DNA of 64,000 nt from Paenibacillus sp. FSL R10-2782 (GCF_038592985.1 NZ_CP151951.1:48501-112500); one strand, 5' to 3'; positions 17,846-27,462 are shown, numbered from the stretch's first letter. Notes: generated by a model from the letters alone, not told the origin. Numbers and translations: made by a program.

Positions 17846-18730
17846 ATGGAAAAGAAACAGGATCAACTTATTCGTGGTACAGCTATGGATGGAAGGGTCA
17901 GAGCCTTTGCGGTTCGGACAACAGAACTGGTGGAGGAGCTGCGGAGAAGACATGATACGTATCCTACTGCCACCGCTGCTTTGGGACGAACGCTTACAGC
18001 GGGTGCCATTATGGGCTCTATGTTAAAAGGTAAAGAGCGGCTGACCATTCAAGTTAAAGGTGACGGTCCAATCGGACAAATCGTCGTTGATGCCAACGCT
18101 GTAGGTGAGGTGCGGGGCTATGTATCCGAGCCACATGTACATTTGCCGAGCAACAGTATGGGCAAACTGGACGTAGCAGGTGCTGTCGGGACAGAGGGCT
18201 TTATTCATATCATCAAGGATCTGGGATTAAAGGAACCGTATCGTGGCAGTACCCCGATTATTTCCGGCGAGCTGGGGGAAGATTTTACTTACTATTTTGC
18301 CAAATCGGAGCAGACACCCTCGGCGGTGGGCTTGGGCGTGCTGGTGGATACCGATAACTCGGTAATCGTGGCGGGCGGATTTATTATTCAGTTGCTTCCG
18401 GGCTTGAATGATGATGAGATTACGGCCATCGAAAATGCAGTCGGCTCTATTCCGCCAGTTACAGCTCTGTTGGATCAGGGCTTGGAGCTTGATGAAATGC
18501 TGCGCTGGATGCTGCCTGACGTTCGGATTCTCGACGAAATGGATATTCATTTTCAATGTGAATGCTCGCGAGAGCGTGTGGAAAAAACTTTAATCAGCTT
18601 GGGAGAAAGCGAATTGGAGCAGCTGATTGAGGAAGAGGGACAGGCGGAGGTCGTGTGCCACTTCTGTAATGAGGCTTATCAATTTAATAAAGACGAATTG
18701 CAAAATCTGTTAGATCAAGCCAAAGCCTAA
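17846..18730 (+). CDS. hslO: Redox-regulated chaperone Hsp33
   Basis: A 294-residue Hsp33 of typical length. The zinc/redox switch is intact: C238 and C240 in CECS, and C271 and C274 in CHFC. These bind Zn when reduced and form disulfides under oxidative stress to switch the chaperone on. The N-terminal domain shows GRTLTAGAIMGSMLKG and ERLTIQVKGDGPIG. GGGGAGG precedes the ATG. Cytosolic holdase; in B. subtilis it also lies between coaX and yacD. Confidence 0.96.
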   Translation: MEKKQDQLIRGTAMDGRVRAFAVRTTELVEELRRRHDTYPTATAALGRTLTAGAIMGSMLKGKERLTIQVKGDGPIGQIVVDANAVGEVRGYVSEPHVHLPSNSMGKLDVAGAVGTEGFIHIIKDLGLKEPYRGSTPIISGELGEDFTYYFAKSEQTPSAVGLGVLVDTDNSVIVAGGFIIQLLPGLNDDEITAIENAVGSIPPVTALLDQGLELDEMLRWMLPDVRILDEMDIHFQCECSRERVEKTLISLGESELEQLIEEEGQAEVVCHFCNEAYQFNKDELQNLLDQAKA

Positions 18731-18750
18731 CCGGATGGGCGGTGCGAGCG

Positions 18751-19695
18751 ATGAGTACACGGGAGAAAGGATTATGGACGGCAGTCATTATCCTGACCGT
18801 CAGTGTCGCCGCCTTGGGTGGTTTTATCATGCTTCGCGGGCTGTTAAAGCCGGGTGATGTAACCAAGGACGACGGCGACCATGCTGTGGCGGAGATGGGT
18901 CAGGAAGGCATATCGGAGGAACAGTGGATTGCAGAGCTGAAAAAACGCTATGGAGCCACTACACTATTGCAAATGTTAAACCGCAAAGTTGTGGAGGCTG
19001 AGGCTGGGCGTCTCGGTATCAAGGTTACTCAAGAGGATTTGCAGCAGGTGCTGGAGCAGGATAGTAAAGGGTATGCCTCGGATCGCGCCTATTTTGATGA
19101 AATGCAGCAACAGTTCGGATTAAATCCGGATGATTTGCGGAATGAGGCGGAATACCGGATTGGGTTGGAGAAAATAGCCACACAGGGTATTCAAGTTCAG
19201 GAAGCTGAGATTGACGAGTACTGGAAGCAACATCCCGAGGAATTTGCAGTCGGCAAGCAGATCAAGCTGGCAGCCTTATACGTGACACAGGCGGAGCAAG
19301 CTGAAGCGTTACTGGAACGGGTCAAGCAGGGAGAGAGCTTCGATACACTGCTTCAAGAGCATTCCAGTCATCTTTCCGGCAAAGACAAAAGCGGACAGGT
19401 GGGATGGGTGGATGAGTATGATCCTTTTCAGCCGCAAGAGATTATGGAGGCAGCGAGAGAGCTAAGTTCCGGTGATGTTGCTGGTCCCATCGCTGTTAAC
19501 GAGGGTTATGCCGTTATTTTTGTACAGGATATCCGCCTGGAAGCTCCCACGAACGAACAACAGATTCGACAGCAAATTCGCCGCTCGCTCGCACTCGCTC
19601 AAGTTGCCCCTCTGGAAGAGGTAGAGAAAAGCCTGCGTGATAAATACGGTGTACGTATTTTGCCTGGAAAAGATATGCCCTCCATTTCTCTATAA
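18751..19695 (+). CDS. yacD: Membrane-anchored parvulin-type peptidyl-prolyl isomerase (YacD-like)
   Basis: About 314 residues: a short cytoplasmic N-terminus, one signal-anchor helix (about residues 8-30, TAVIILTVSVAALGGFIML), a SurA/PrsA-like helical N-domain, then a parvulin domain at about 165-270 (IKLAALYVTQAEQAEALLERV, SFDTLLQEHS, GWVDEYDP, ELSSGDVAGPIAVNEGYAVIFV). No lipobox cysteine is present, so unlike PrsA it is probably held by the helix. It should help fold exported proteins. An in-frame GTG at 18742 is an alternative start; neither has a clear site. Confidence 0.82.
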   Translation: MSTREKGLWTAVIILTVSVAALGGFIMLRGLLKPGDVTKDDGDHAVAEMGQEGISEEQWIAELKKRYGATTLLQMLNRKVVEAEAGRLGIKVTQEDLQQVLEQDSKGYASDRAYFDEMQQQFGLNPDDLRNEAEYRIGLEKIATQGIQVQEAEIDEYWKQHPEEFAVGKQIKLAALYVTQAEQAEALLERVKQGESFDTLLQEHSSHLSGKDKSGQVGWVDEYDPFQPQEIMEAARELSSGDVAGPIAVNEGYAVIFVQDIRLEAPTNEQQIRQQIRRSLALAQVAPLEEVEKSLRDKYGVRILPGKDMPSISL

Positions 19696-19724
19696 ACAGA
19701 GTGAGCGGTTTTGGGTTTGAAGGA

Positions 19725-19768
19725 AGCGCGATGCTGGAAATCAGAGCTGGAGGCATCGTGTTTTTTAT
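19725..19768 (+). terminator. Probable terminator after yacD
   Basis: CGATGC (in GCGATGCTGG) pairs with GCATCG (in GGAGGCATCGTG), followed by GTTTTTT. The loop is large and the stem short, so only moderate support. Confidence 0.5.
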
Positions 19769-19853
19769 GGCTCGTATTGACAATGGATTTGAAGGTTGTT
19801 ATGATTATCATGGAAAACCTACCTTTTTTATCGGAAATTAAAATCAGGATTGA

Positions 19854-19883
19854 TTAACAATGTGATTCTGCAAAAAATAATAT
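19854..19883 (+). promoter_or_regulatory. Candidate promoter for cysK
   Basis: TTAACA (19854-19859), 18 nt, TAATAT (19878-19883), in an AT-rich stretch 29 nt before the start codon. Tentative. A cysteine-responsive (CymR-type) site was looked for but not recognised. Confidence 0.35.
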
Positions 19884-19911
19884 AACATTCAATGTCAGGG
19901 AGGAACTTATC

Positions 19912-20850
19912 ATGGCTAAAGTCGTCAATAACGTTACCGAACTTATCGGGGAGACCCCTCTCGTCCGTCTTAACCGGATCGTACCGGAAGATAGCGCAGA
20001 AATTTATTTGAAACTGGAATACCAGAACCCGGGGTCCAGTGTAAAAGACCGCATCGCGATTAGTATGGTGGAAGAGGCTGAGCGTGAGGGACTGCTCAAA
20101 CCAGGTGGTACGATTATTGAAGCTACCAGCGGTAATACAGGAATCGGCTTGGCTATGGTTGCAGCTGCAAAGGGCTACAAGGCAGTAATTGTTATGCCAG
20201 AAACAATGAGCTTGGAGCGTCGCAACCTGCTACGCGCTTACGGAGCAGAGCTTGTGCTGACACCTGGATCGGAGGGTATGAACGGCTCTATTAAGAAAAT
20301 GGAAGAGCTGCTGAGTGAGAATCCGGAGTATTTTGCTGCGGAGCAGTTCAAGAACAAAGCCAACATCAAGATCCACCGTGAAACGACAGGCCCTGAGATC
20401 GTTGAAGCGATCCGCTCCATCGGTGGTAGCCTGGACGGTTTTGTAGCCGGGATTGGTACAGGTGGTACTATTTCTGGTGCAGGGGAAGTCCTTAAGAAAG
20501 AATTCCCTGAAATCAAAATCGTAGCTGTAGAGCCCGCTGCTTCTCCAATCTTGGCTGGTGGCAAGCCAGGACCCCACAAAATTCAGGGAATTGGTGCCAA
20601 CTTCATTCCTGAAATTTTGAACCGTGACATCTATGATGAAATTATTCATGTAGAAAACGATGAAGCTTTTGAAGTGGCGCGTACAGTAGCCAAGGAAGAG
20701 GGCATCTTGTCGGGGATTTCCTCCGGTGCGGCAGTTCATGCGGCTTTGAAGCTGGCTAAAGAATTAGGCAAAGGCAAGCGTATTGTTGTCATCATTCCAA
20801 GTAACGGTGAACGTTACCTGAGTACGCCACTGTATAATTTCGAGCTGTAA
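19912..20850 (+). CDS. cysK: Cysteine synthase A (O-acetylserine sulfhydrylase)
   Basis: A 312-residue PLP enzyme. The PLP lysine is in [11 protein letters not shown] (residue about 45), the substrate loop is [13 protein letters not shown], the phosphate loop [12 protein letters not shown], and the C-terminal SGISSGAA carries the conserved serine that contacts the pyridine nitrogen. It makes cysteine from O-acetylserine and sulfide. GGGAGG precedes the ATG. In B. subtilis cysK also lies between yacD and pabB. Confidence 0.96.
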   Translation: MAKVVNNVTELIGETPLVRLNRIVPEDSAEIYLKLEYQNPGSSVKDRIAISMVEEAEREGLLKPGGTIIEATSGNTGIGLAMVAAAKGYKAVIVMPETMSLERRNLLRAYGAELVLTPGSEGMNGSIKKMEELLSENPEYFAAEQFKNKANIKIHRETTGPEIVEAIRSIGGSLDGFVAGIGTGGTISGAGEVLKKEFPEIKIVAVEPAASPILAGGKPGPHKIQGIGANFIPEILNRDIYDEIIHVENDEAFEVARTVAKEEGILSGISSGAAVHAALKLAKELGKGKRIVVIIPSNGERYLSTPLYNFEL

Positions 20851-20883
20851 TTACGTCGTAATTGTGTATACTATATTATATGT

Positions 20884-20935
20884 AAGGAGTCCCTCATTTC
20901 CCTGTTCTCAGGGGGGTGGGGGATTCTTTTTAAAA
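20884..20935 (+). terminator. Intrinsic terminator after cysK
   Basis: GGAGTCCCTCATTTCCCTG pairs, with several G-U pairs, to CAGGGGGGTGGGGGATTC around a TTCT loop, followed by TTTTTAAAAA. Confidence 0.8.
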
Positions 20936-20983
20936 ATAGCTTATAGACTTTGCGCAAAGTAGGGGAAGGGGAAGCACACACGC

Positions 20984-22606
20984 ATGAAATCAACAGCTAG
21001 AGTAACGGAGGCACAGTGGCAGGCCTGGCTGAAGGAAGGATGGAGTATACTCCCATATATTGCTGAGTGTCAATTACCTGCTGACGGTTTACCGTTATCA
21101 TGGCAGAGGGCATGGGAGGATTCGTCACCCTATGCCTTTGTACTGGAGAGCGCTAAAGGCGGGAGATACACCTATTTGGGCTTAAATCCGGTTGCTATAT
21201 TGGAAGGTAAAGGGGAACAGGCAGTCTGGACCGATCTAAAAAGCGGCAAGCGTGATCTCATACACGGTCAGCCCCTGACCGTCATGAAGGACTGGATCGC
21301 TCCCTACCGTGCGCCGCGCGTACCGGGCATCCCTTTTTTCACTGGGGGCTTTGCCGGTTATCTCGGCTACGATGTAGCTCGCTCACTGGAACGTCTACCG
21401 ATACAGGCAGCAGACGATACAGGCATACCGGACTATGTATGGATGCAAGTGAACGAGCTATGGATCTATGACCATGAGGAAGGCCGTATTTATTGCACTG
21501 TTCATACGCCCGCACCTGTTCACCTGGATGCCGACAGTAGTGATACCGGCATTATCTATGATGTCGCTTTGGATCAGCAGAAAGCCGTGCTTTCCCAAAA
21601 TTACACAGAAGCTGTCCAGCGTACAGAACGTATGCTGACCCAGTGGGAAAGCATCATACAAGCCGGAGCATCTGACCCTGCTTATATTCGCCGTTGCGCA
21701 AGGCTTGCCGAAGAAGAGCTGCTCGCTGCTCATCATGAAGCAGAAGGCTGGAAAGCAGCTTTCAACCAAAAGGATTTTGAACACGCCGTAAAGCGCGTGC
21801 AGGAATACATTGCACAAGGTGACGTGTTTCAGGTAAACCTGTCGATTCGTCAGCAACGTACGCTGGTAGCCCAACCTGAGGATATTTATGAGTGGCTTCG
21901 CCTGCTGAACCCTTCCCCTTACATGGGCCTGCTGCGGATGCCGGATTTACGAATCGTCAGCGGTTCGCCCGAATTACTGGTAAAGCTGGAGGATGGACGT
22001 GTCAGCGCACGCCCCATTGCAGGTACAAGAAGGCGAGGACTCACGCCGGAAGAGGATACTGCCATGGCTGCGGAGCTGCTATCGAGCGAAAAAGAGCGCG
22101 CCGAGCATATCATGCTCGTTGATCTGGAACGCAATGATATCGGCCGGATTGCTGAATACGGAACGGTGCATGTGCCGGAGTTGCTGACTGTCGAGTACTA
22201 TTCGCACGTGATGCATCTCGTTTCTCAAGTAGAGGGCAAGCTGGCCGCGGGTCGTACCGCTTTAGATGTGATCGCCGCCACGTTTCCTGGGGGAACCATT
22301 ACCGGAGCACCCAAGGTGCGCACCATGGAAATCATTGAAGAATTAGAGCCTGTCCGGCGTGGTCCTTATACAGGGTCCATGGGGTGGATTGACTATAACG
22401 GCAATATGGAATTAAATATTATAATAAGAACACTAGCTGTCAAAGGCAGCACGGCCTATTTACAGGCAGGTGCAGGCATTGTCATTGACTCAGACCCGTA
22501 CAGGGAATATCGCGAGTGCCGAAATAAGGCAAGAGCCGTCATGAAAGCAGTACAATGTGGTGAAGAAGAAGCCGCTTTGAGCAAAAGCGGTATCACAGGA
22601 GGGTGA
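20984..22606 (+). CDS. pabB: Aminodeoxychorismate synthase component I
   Basis: A 540-residue chorismate-utilising enzyme. The N-terminal domain (1-250) is anthranilate-synthase-I-like; the catalytic domain (about 260-525) shows [72 protein letters not shown] and [10 protein letters not shown]. It pairs with PabA to form 4-amino-4-deoxychorismate for folate. The position directly before pabA-pabC-folP favours PabB over TrpE, which has the same fold. It begins the folate operon; a 14-bp palindrome (20947-20960) lies 23 nt upstream. GGGGAAGGGGAAG precedes the ATG. Confidence 0.93.
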   Translation: MKSTARVTEAQWQAWLKEGWSILPYIAECQLPADGLPLSWQRAWEDSSPYAFVLESAKGGRYTYLGLNPVAILEGKGEQAVWTDLKSGKRDLIHGQPLTVMKDWIAPYRAPRVPGIPFFTGGFAGYLGYDVARSLERLPIQAADDTGIPDYVWMQVNELWIYDHEEGRIYCTVHTPAPVHLDADSSDTGIIYDVALDQQKAVLSQNYTEAVQRTERMLTQWESIIQAGASDPAYIRRCARLAEEELLAAHHEAEGWKAAFNQKDFEHAVKRVQEYIAQGDVFQVNLSIRQQRTLVAQPEDIYEWLRLLNPSPYMGLLRMPDLRIVSGSPELLVKLEDGRVSARPIAGTRRRGLTPEEDTAMAAELLSSEKERAEHIMLVDLERNDIGRIAEYGTVHVPELLTVEYYSHVMHLVSQVEGKLAAGRTALDVIAATFPGGTITGAPKVRTMEIIEELEPVRRGPYTGSMGWIDYNGNMELNIIIRTLAVKGSTAYLQAGAGIVIDSDPYREYRECRNKARAVMKAVQCGEEEAALSKSGITGG

Positions 22607-22611
22607 GTCGT

Positions 22612-23187
22612 ATGATTTTGGTGATTGATAACTATGATTCGTTTACGTACAATCTTGTTCAGTATTTGGGTGAGCTAGGCGAGGAAGTAACCGTAAGACG
22701 GAACGATGAGATTGATCTGAAAGGCATAGAAGAGTTGGCGCCGGAGCATATTCTGATTTCACCGGGTCCATGCACGCCGAATGAGGCGGGAATATCGCTG
22801 GATGTGATTAGTAACTTTAAAGGGCTGATTCCGATCTTCGGCGTTTGTCTGGGTCACCAGGCCATCGGACAGGCGTTTGGGGGGAATGTCATCCGGGCTG
22901 AACGACTCATGCACGGCAAAACCTCACCAATTCTCCACCATAATACATCGGTATTTGAAGGCTTGCCTTCCCCGTTCACAGCGACCCGGTATCATTCTTT
23001 GCTGGTGGAGCGCGAGAGCCTGCCTGAATGTCTGGAAATTACCGCTGAAACTGCGGAAGGTGAAATTATGGGCTTACGGCATAAAGAGTTTGCCGTGGAA
23101 GGAGTTCAGTTCCATCCTGAGTCCATCATTACGGACCACGGGCATCAGCTGTTACGCAATTTCCTGAAACGCAAGGTAGGCGTCTGA
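22612..23187 (+). CDS. pabA: Aminodeoxychorismate/anthranilate synthase glutamine amidotransferase
   Basis: A 191-residue class I glutamine amidotransferase. It opens [19 protein letters not shown]. The catalytic Cys is in [15 protein letters not shown] (about residue 79), and the His and Glu are in VQFHPESI near the C-terminus. It supplies ammonia to PabB, and in B. subtilis the same protein also serves TrpE. The ATG at 22612 follows AGGAGGG by 8 nt; a GTG at 22603 would overlap the pabB stop. Confidence 0.94.
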   Translation: MILVIDNYDSFTYNLVQYLGELGEEVTVRRNDEIDLKGIEELAPEHILISPGPCTPNEAGISLDVISNFKGLIPIFGVCLGHQAIGQAFGGNVIRAERLMHGKTSPILHHNTSVFEGLPSPFTATRYHSLLVERESLPECLEITAETAEGEIMGLRHKEFAVEGVQFHPESIITDHGHQLLRNFLKRKVGV

Positions 23188-23190
23188 TTC

Positions 23191-24087
23191 ATGAAATACA
23201 TCGGAGTCAATGGCGTCCTCACGGAAGCCGCAGATGCCGTGATTCACGTAAGTGATCACGGCTTTTTGTACGGAATGGGCCTCTTTGAAACCTTCCGTAC
23301 CTACAAGGGAGTTCCGTTTCTGCTCGATCGTCATTTGAACAGACTGGCAGAGGGCTGCCAGATGCTGGGCATTCCTTTTCAACCGGACAAGGGCCAGCTT
23401 ACCGCGCATGTCCAAAGTCTGATGGCCGCGAATAGTCTGAACGAAGCATATATCCGTTACACCGTGTCGGCGGGCGAAGAGGTACTTGGCTTGCCGTCTG
23501 GTGACTATACACGGCCTAACCATATATTGTTCGCCAAGCCGTTACCCGCTACCCATACAGAAACCGTGGGAACAACTGTCGCGTCGGCGCTTCAGTTGTT
23601 GCGAACGCCAAGAAACACGCCCGAGGGTGAGATTCGTTTAAAGTCGCTCCATTATATGAATAACATTCTCGCCAAGCGGGAGCTTCAGCAGTACGCCGCT
23701 GCCGTCCAGCATAGGGCTGAAGGGATGATGCTTACGGCAGACGGTTTCTTGGCAGAAGGCATGGTCAGCAACCTGTTTTTTGTACGAAATGATACGCTGT
23801 ACACCCCGGAGCTGTCTACAGGTATCCTGCCAGGTATTACACGTGGACTTATTGTGGAGCTGGCGCAAGCGAGAGGCATCCACTGTGAGCAGGGTCTATA
23901 CCGTTGGGACGAGCTGCGGCTGGCTGATGAAATATTTATGACGAATTCCATACAGGAAATCCGGCCTGTGAACCTACTGCTGGAGCTGGATGGAACGACG
24001 CACCGGTTATCCGATGCCTGGAAACAGGCTGGTTCCATAACCGCTCTGCTGATACACGATTACAGAGAGAAAGCAGGGATGAATTGA
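23191..24087 (+). CDS. pabC: 4-amino-4-deoxychorismate lyase
   Basis: A 298-residue fold-type IV PLP enzyme. It has DHGFLYGMGLFETFRTYKG near residue 27, a PLP lysine in RLKSLHYMNNILAKRE, AEGMVSNLFFV, and TGILPGITRGLI with EIFMTNSIQEIRPV at the C-terminal side. It splits aminodeoxychorismate to p-aminobenzoate and pyruvate. It lies 3 nt after pabA and overlaps folP by 4 nt. D-amino-acid aminotransferase has the same fold, but operon context decides. Confidence 0.93.
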   Translation: MKYIGVNGVLTEAADAVIHVSDHGFLYGMGLFETFRTYKGVPFLLDRHLNRLAEGCQMLGIPFQPDKGQLTAHVQSLMAANSLNEAYIRYTVSAGEEVLGLPSGDYTRPNHILFAKPLPATHTETVGTTVASALQLLRTPRNTPEGEIRLKSLHYMNNILAKRELQQYAAAVQHRAEGMMLTADGFLAEGMVSNLFFVRNDTLYTPELSTGILPGITRGLIVELAQARGIHCEQGLYRWDELRLADEIFMTNSIQEIRPVNLLLELDGTTHRLSDAWKQAGSITALLIHDYREKAGMN

Positions 24088-24950
24088 ATATACCGACCTT
24101 TTACCGACGAAGCTATCAGATGGGCGAGGCCGAGCTTACGCTCGGAGATTCCACACAGGTGATGGGTATACTGAACGTGACCCCGGATTCATTTTCCGAT
24201 GGCGGATTGCACAATAGTCTGGAGATTGCCGTTTTACATGCCTTGAAGCTGGTGGAGGATGGAGCCGATATTATTGATATTGGCGGCGAGTCCACCCGGC
24301 CGGGGCATGATCCGGTAGGTGTGGAAGAAGAGCTGGCCCGTGTTATTCCGGTAGTACAGGCTATCCACCGTATTGCTCCACACATTCCATTATCCGTGGA
24401 TACTTACAAAGCTGAAGTAGCCCGGAAGGCGCTTGAAGCAGGTGCGCATATCATCAATGATGTGTGGGGGTTTAAGGCAGACCCTGACATGGCACGTGTA
24501 GCTTCACAATTCGATTGTCCAGTCATTTTAATGCATAATCGTCATGACCGTAACTATAGCGATTTTATACCGGATATGATTAATGATTTAAAAGAAAGTA
24601 TCGGATTGGCGCTGGATGCAGGTGTACGTGCGGAACAGATTATTTTAGATCCGGGCATCGGGTTTGCCAAAGATTACGACGAAAATATTCATGCCATGAC
24701 TTCTCTGGATACGCTAAGTCAGTTGGGCTATCCGCTGTTGTTGGCGACGTCACGCAAAAGATTTATCCGTACAGCGCTGGATTTGCCTGTGGATGATGTG
24801 GTTGAGGGCACAGCGGCTACGGTTGCCTTTGGCATTGCCCAAGGCTGTCAGATTGTGCGCGTACATGATGTTGCGCAAATCAAGCGCACAGTGCGTATGT
24901 GTGATGCGATGGTGTACGGGTCTAAAAACGCACTGAGTTATGGGGGGTAG
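24084..24950 (+). CDS. folP: Dihydropteroate synthase
   Basis: A 288-residue TIM-barrel enzyme. Motifs: MGILNVTPDSFSDGG, DIIDIGGESTRPGHDPV, PLSVDTYKAEVARKAL, HIINDVWGFK, ILMHNRHD, ILDPGIGFAKD, ATSRKRFI and IVRVHDVAQIKR, the complete sulfonamide-target signature. It joins p-aminobenzoate to 6-hydroxymethyl-dihydropterin pyrophosphate. The start is taken as a TTG at 24084 overlapping the pabC stop (TTGA); this gives the length of B. subtilis Sul (285). Confidence 0.94.
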   Translation: MNIPTFYRRSYQMGEAELTLGDSTQVMGILNVTPDSFSDGGLHNSLEIAVLHALKLVEDGADIIDIGGESTRPGHDPVGVEEELARVIPVVQAIHRIAPHIPLSVDTYKAEVARKALEAGAHIINDVWGFKADPDMARVASQFDCPVILMHNRHDRNYSDFIPDMINDLKESIGLALDAGVRAEQIILDPGIGFAKDYDENIHAMTSLDTLSQLGYPLLLATSRKRFIRTALDLPVDDVVEGTAATVAFGIAQGCQIVRVHDVAQIKRTVRMCDAMVYGSKNALSYGG

Positions 24951-24960
24951 GAACGGCTTC

Positions 24961-25013
24961 GCGAATCATTTGATCCTGCGAGCGCTACGCTTCTTCGGAT
25001 TCAAATAATTCGC
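24961..25013 (+). repeat. Imperfect palindromic element between folP and folB
   Basis: GCGAATCATTTGATCC (24961-24976) faces GGATTCAAATAATTCGC (24997-25013) with one mismatch and one bulge, around a 20-nt centre TGCGAGCGCTACGCTTCTT-like. The flanks (GGCTTC before, TACGCTACTGCC after) hint at a longer decayed inverted repeat. It looks like a dispersed palindromic unit (REP-like) inside the folate operon; no other copy was found in this window. Confidence 0.6.
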
Positions 25014-25100
25014 TACGCTACTGCCCGCATAAAGTCACTGCATTTTCAGAAAAAAAATTATTATAAAAAAATTGAATAAAAAAACAGGGGGACTACCACG

Positions 25101-25463
25101 ATGGATAAAATGGTTTTGCATCGTATGGAGTATTACGGATATCACGGCGTTTTTCCCGAAGAACGTAAGCTGGGACAGCGTTTCTACATTGATTTGGAAC
25201 TGGAGCTTGATCTGCGTGAGGCGGGCGAGCAAGACGCATTGGACAAAACGGTTAATTACGCTGAGGTGCATTACACTGTTAAAGATATTGTAGAAAAGGA
25301 ATCTTACCAATTGATAGAAGCTTTAGGTGAACGTATTGCAACTTCCTTACTGGACACTTATACTAGTGTCAATGCACTGACTGTCAAAGTCACGAAGCCG
25401 CATCCGCCGTTTGATATTCATTTTGAGGGCGTGACGGTTGAGCTTTATCGCGCAAGAAAGTAG
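25101..25463 (+). CDS. folB: Dihydroneopterin aldolase
   Basis: A 120-residue FolB of normal length: MEYYGYHGVFPEERKLGQRFYIDLELELDL at the start, TVNYAEVHYTVKDIVE, LIEALGERIA (the conserved Glu of the pterin site) and VKVTKPHPP. It forms 6-hydroxymethyl-dihydropterin. GGGGGACT precedes the ATG. It lies 150 nt after folP, the only sizeable gap in the folate gene set, filled by the palindromic element. Confidence 0.94.
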   Translation: MDKMVLHRMEYYGYHGVFPEERKLGQRFYIDLELELDLREAGEQDALDKTVNYAEVHYTVKDIVEKESYQLIEALGERIATSLLDTYTSVNALTVKVTKPHPPFDIHFEGVTVELYRARK

Positions 25464-25472
25464 GAACGGTAC

Positions 25473-26021
25473 ATGAACGCACATTCGACCTCTGAGGCAT
25501 CAGAGGCTTATATTGCTTTAGGGGCTAATTTGGGGGATCGTGAGCATACCCTGTATGAAGCTATCACGGCGCTGGACGAACATCCGGGTATACGGGTACT
25601 GCGTTGCTCCAGCCTGTACGAAACAGAGCCTGTCGGGTATCTGGATCAGCCTTCTTTTTTGAATATGACAGTAGCCATATCCACAACACTTGCTCCAGAT
25701 GAGCTTCTGACCTTCATGCTGGAGGTAGAGAGCCATTTGGGTAGAGTAAGACATATTCCTAACGGTCCGCGCACCATTGATCTGGATTTGTTATGGATGG
25801 AAGCGGTGCAGCTCGCTACGCCGGATTTGGAGCTTCCTCATCCCCGTATGCTGGAGCGTGCTTTTGTGCTTGTCCCATTGGCTGATATCGTTCCGAACCA
25901 AGATCCATCCGGGCTGTACAGTATCGTGCATACCGCATTGAAATCATTGGATGGAAAGGACGGCATACAGTTTTGGAAAACAAGCAGCTGGCGCAACGGC
26001 TTCGCGCCTTTCGGAAGCTAA
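25473..26021 (+). CDS. folK: 2-amino-4-hydroxy-6-hydroxymethyldihydropteridine pyrophosphokinase
   Basis: A 182-residue HPPK: AYIALGANLGDREHTLYEAI, SSLYETEPVGYLDQPSFLNM, LLTFMLEVESHLGRVRHIPNGPRTIDLDLLWM and LPHPRMLERAFVLVPLADI are the family signatures. It transfers pyrophosphate from ATP to the pterin for FolP. It starts 10 nt after folB, and its last 49 nt overlap the small regulator gene, as in B. subtilis. Confidence 0.95.
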   Translation: MNAHSTSEASEAYIALGANLGDREHTLYEAITALDEHPGIRVLRCSSLYETEPVGYLDQPSFLNMTVAISTTLAPDELLTFMLEVESHLGRVRHIPNGPRTIDLDLLWMEAVQLATPDLELPHPRMLERAFVLVPLADIVPNQDPSGLYSIVHTALKSLDGKDGIQFWKTSSWRNGFAPFGS

Positions 26022-26173
26022 AAGGATTCACGCAGCAGGAGTTGGCTGAGCGAACCGGCATATCCTTGGCCATACTGGGGGCTGTGGAACGGGGCAACCG
26101 AACGGTAGAGCCTGACATGTTGGATATTATTGCCCAAACGCTAGAAATTGAAGTCCGGGAACTGACGGAATGA
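25973..26173 (+). CDS. yazB: Small XRE-family HTH protein (YazB-like)
   Basis: A 66-residue protein that is almost entirely a helix-turn-helix of the Cro/CI type: LRAFRKLKGFTQQELAERTGISLAILGAVERGNRTVEPDML. The TTG at 25973 lies inside folK, preceded by GGAAAGGA, and the reading frame overlaps folK by 49 nt. Bacillus carries the same small gene between folK and dusB. Target sites and role unknown; local control of the folate genes is only a guess. Confidence 0.85.
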   Translation: MENKQLAQRLRAFRKLKGFTQQELAERTGISLAILGAVERGNRTVEPDMLDIIAQTLEIEVRELTE

Positions 26174-26219
26174 CGATAAGTACACCATATACAAGTATGA
26201 ATAAAGGAGTGAACAGAGA

Positions 26220-27248
26220 ATGTTGAAAATCGGCGGTATTGAAATGAAAAACCAGGTCGTGCTGGCTCCGATGGCGGGCGTGTGTAACCCTGCTTTCCGT
26301 CTGATTGCCAAGGAATTTGGCACAGGCCTGGTATGCGCAGAAATGGTTAGTGACAAGGCAATCATTCACGGTAACAAGCGCACGCGTGAGATGCTGTTTG
26401 TGGATGAGCGTGAGAAGCCGCTTAGTCTGCAAATTTTTGGGGGTGACCGTGAATCGTTGGTGGAAGCGGCCAAGGTCGTGGATCAGGAGACGAACGCAGA
26501 TATTATTGACATCAATATGGGTTGCCCGGTTCCCAAGGTAACCAAATGTGATGCGGGTGCCCGTTGGCTGCTCGATCCCAATAAAATTTATGAAATGGTA
26601 TCCGCTGTAGTGGAATCCGTTAGTAAGCCAGTTACCGTGAAAATGCGTATTGGTTGGGATAGCGAGCATATTTATGCCGTAGAGAACGCTCGTGCCGTAG
26701 AACGCGCCGGAGGTCAGGCTGTCAGCGTACATGGTCGTACACGGGAGCAATTGTATACGGGACATGCGAACTGGGATATTATAAAAGAAGTTAAAGAAGC
26801 AGTTTCCATTCCTGTAATCGGAAATGGGGACGTGGCTACACCGGAAGATGCCCGTCGGATGCTGGATTTGACCAACTGTGACGGTGTTATGATCGGACGC
26901 GGCGCTCTGGGTAATCCTTGGATGCTGTACCGTACGATTGAGTATTTGCAGACAGGTGAGCTTTTGCCTGATCCTTCACCGGAAGAAAAAATCCGCATTG
27001 CCGTTCTGCATATGGATCGCCTGGTGGCATTGAAGGGTGAAGCTGTGGCTGTCCGCGAAATGCGTAAGCATCTGGCTTGGTACCTCAAAGGACTTAGAGG
27101 CTCTGCACGCATTAAGGACGTTGTTATGGAAGAAACGAGACGTGATGATATGGTGCGTATTTTGGAAGGTTTTGTATCCGCACTACACACGGTAGAAAAT
27201 GATGAGCATTCCACAGAGGCTGCTTCTCCTGCCGCCGTTGCGCAATAA
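26220..27248 (+). CDS. dusB: tRNA-dihydrouridine synthase
   Basis: A 342-residue FMN enzyme of the Dus family: VVLAPMAGVCNPAFRLIAKEFG, AEMVSDKA, DINMGCPVPKVTKCDAGA with the catalytic Cys (about residue 104), VTVKMRIGW, SVHGRTREQLYTG, VIGNGDV and DGVMIGRGALGNPWM. It reduces uridines in tRNA D-loops with NADPH. AAAGGAGTGA precedes the ATG. B. subtilis YacF holds the same position before lysS. Confidence 0.94.
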   Translation: MLKIGGIEMKNQVVLAPMAGVCNPAFRLIAKEFGTGLVCAEMVSDKAIIHGNKRTREMLFVDEREKPLSLQIFGGDRESLVEAAKVVDQETNADIIDINMGCPVPKVTKCDAGARWLLDPNKIYEMVSAVVESVSKPVTVKMRIGWDSEHIYAVENARAVERAGGQAVSVHGRTREQLYTGHANWDIIKEVKEAVSIPVIGNGDVATPEDARRMLDLTNCDGVMIGRGALGNPWMLYRTIEYLQTGELLPDPSPEEKIRIAVLHMDRLVALKGEAVAVREMRKHLAWYLKGLRGSARIKDVVMEETRRDDMVRILEGFVSALHTVENDEHSTEAASPAAVAQ

Positions 27249-27275
27249 GGAAGCTGCTTCTGCCTTTGTATGCGA

Positions 27276-27304
27276 TTGACTTTTCCAATTGCTTGCCCTA
27301 TAAT
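27276..27304 (+). promoter_or_regulatory. Strong sigma-A promoter for greA
   Basis: TTGACT (27276-27281), 17 nt, perfect TATAAT (27299-27304). Transcription would begin near 27311 and give a leader of about 150 nt before greA. Confidence 0.85.
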
Positions 27305-27410
27305 CGTTCAGTATAAAATCTTGATGTATTCTACAATTTGTATGTAGCTCTCAAGACAACAGCAGGAAATGTTCTCATTCCCTCAGAGTGGCATATTATG
27401 TTTTGAAAGC

Positions 27411-27430
27411 GTGCATTCCGATGCACTTTT
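27411..27430 (+). terminator. Terminator-like hairpin in the greA leader (attenuator candidate)
   Basis: GTGCAT, loop TCCG, ATGCAC followed at once by TTTT and soon AAACTTTT. It lies between the greA promoter and the greA start, 33 nt before the ATG. An upstream stem-like segment (GGAAATGTTCTCATTCC at 27365-27381) is also present. It could end part of the transcripts within the leader. Confidence 0.55.
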
Positions 27431-27462
27431 AAACTTTTCCCATGACAGGAGAATCGGTTAAG

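Noticed and set aside
20947..20960. Perfect 14-bp palindrome ACTTTGCGCAAAGT before pabB
   Set aside because: It might be an operator, but about four perfect 14-bp palindromes are expected by chance in 64 kb, and no matching regulator is known to me. Kept only as a remark in the pabB entry.
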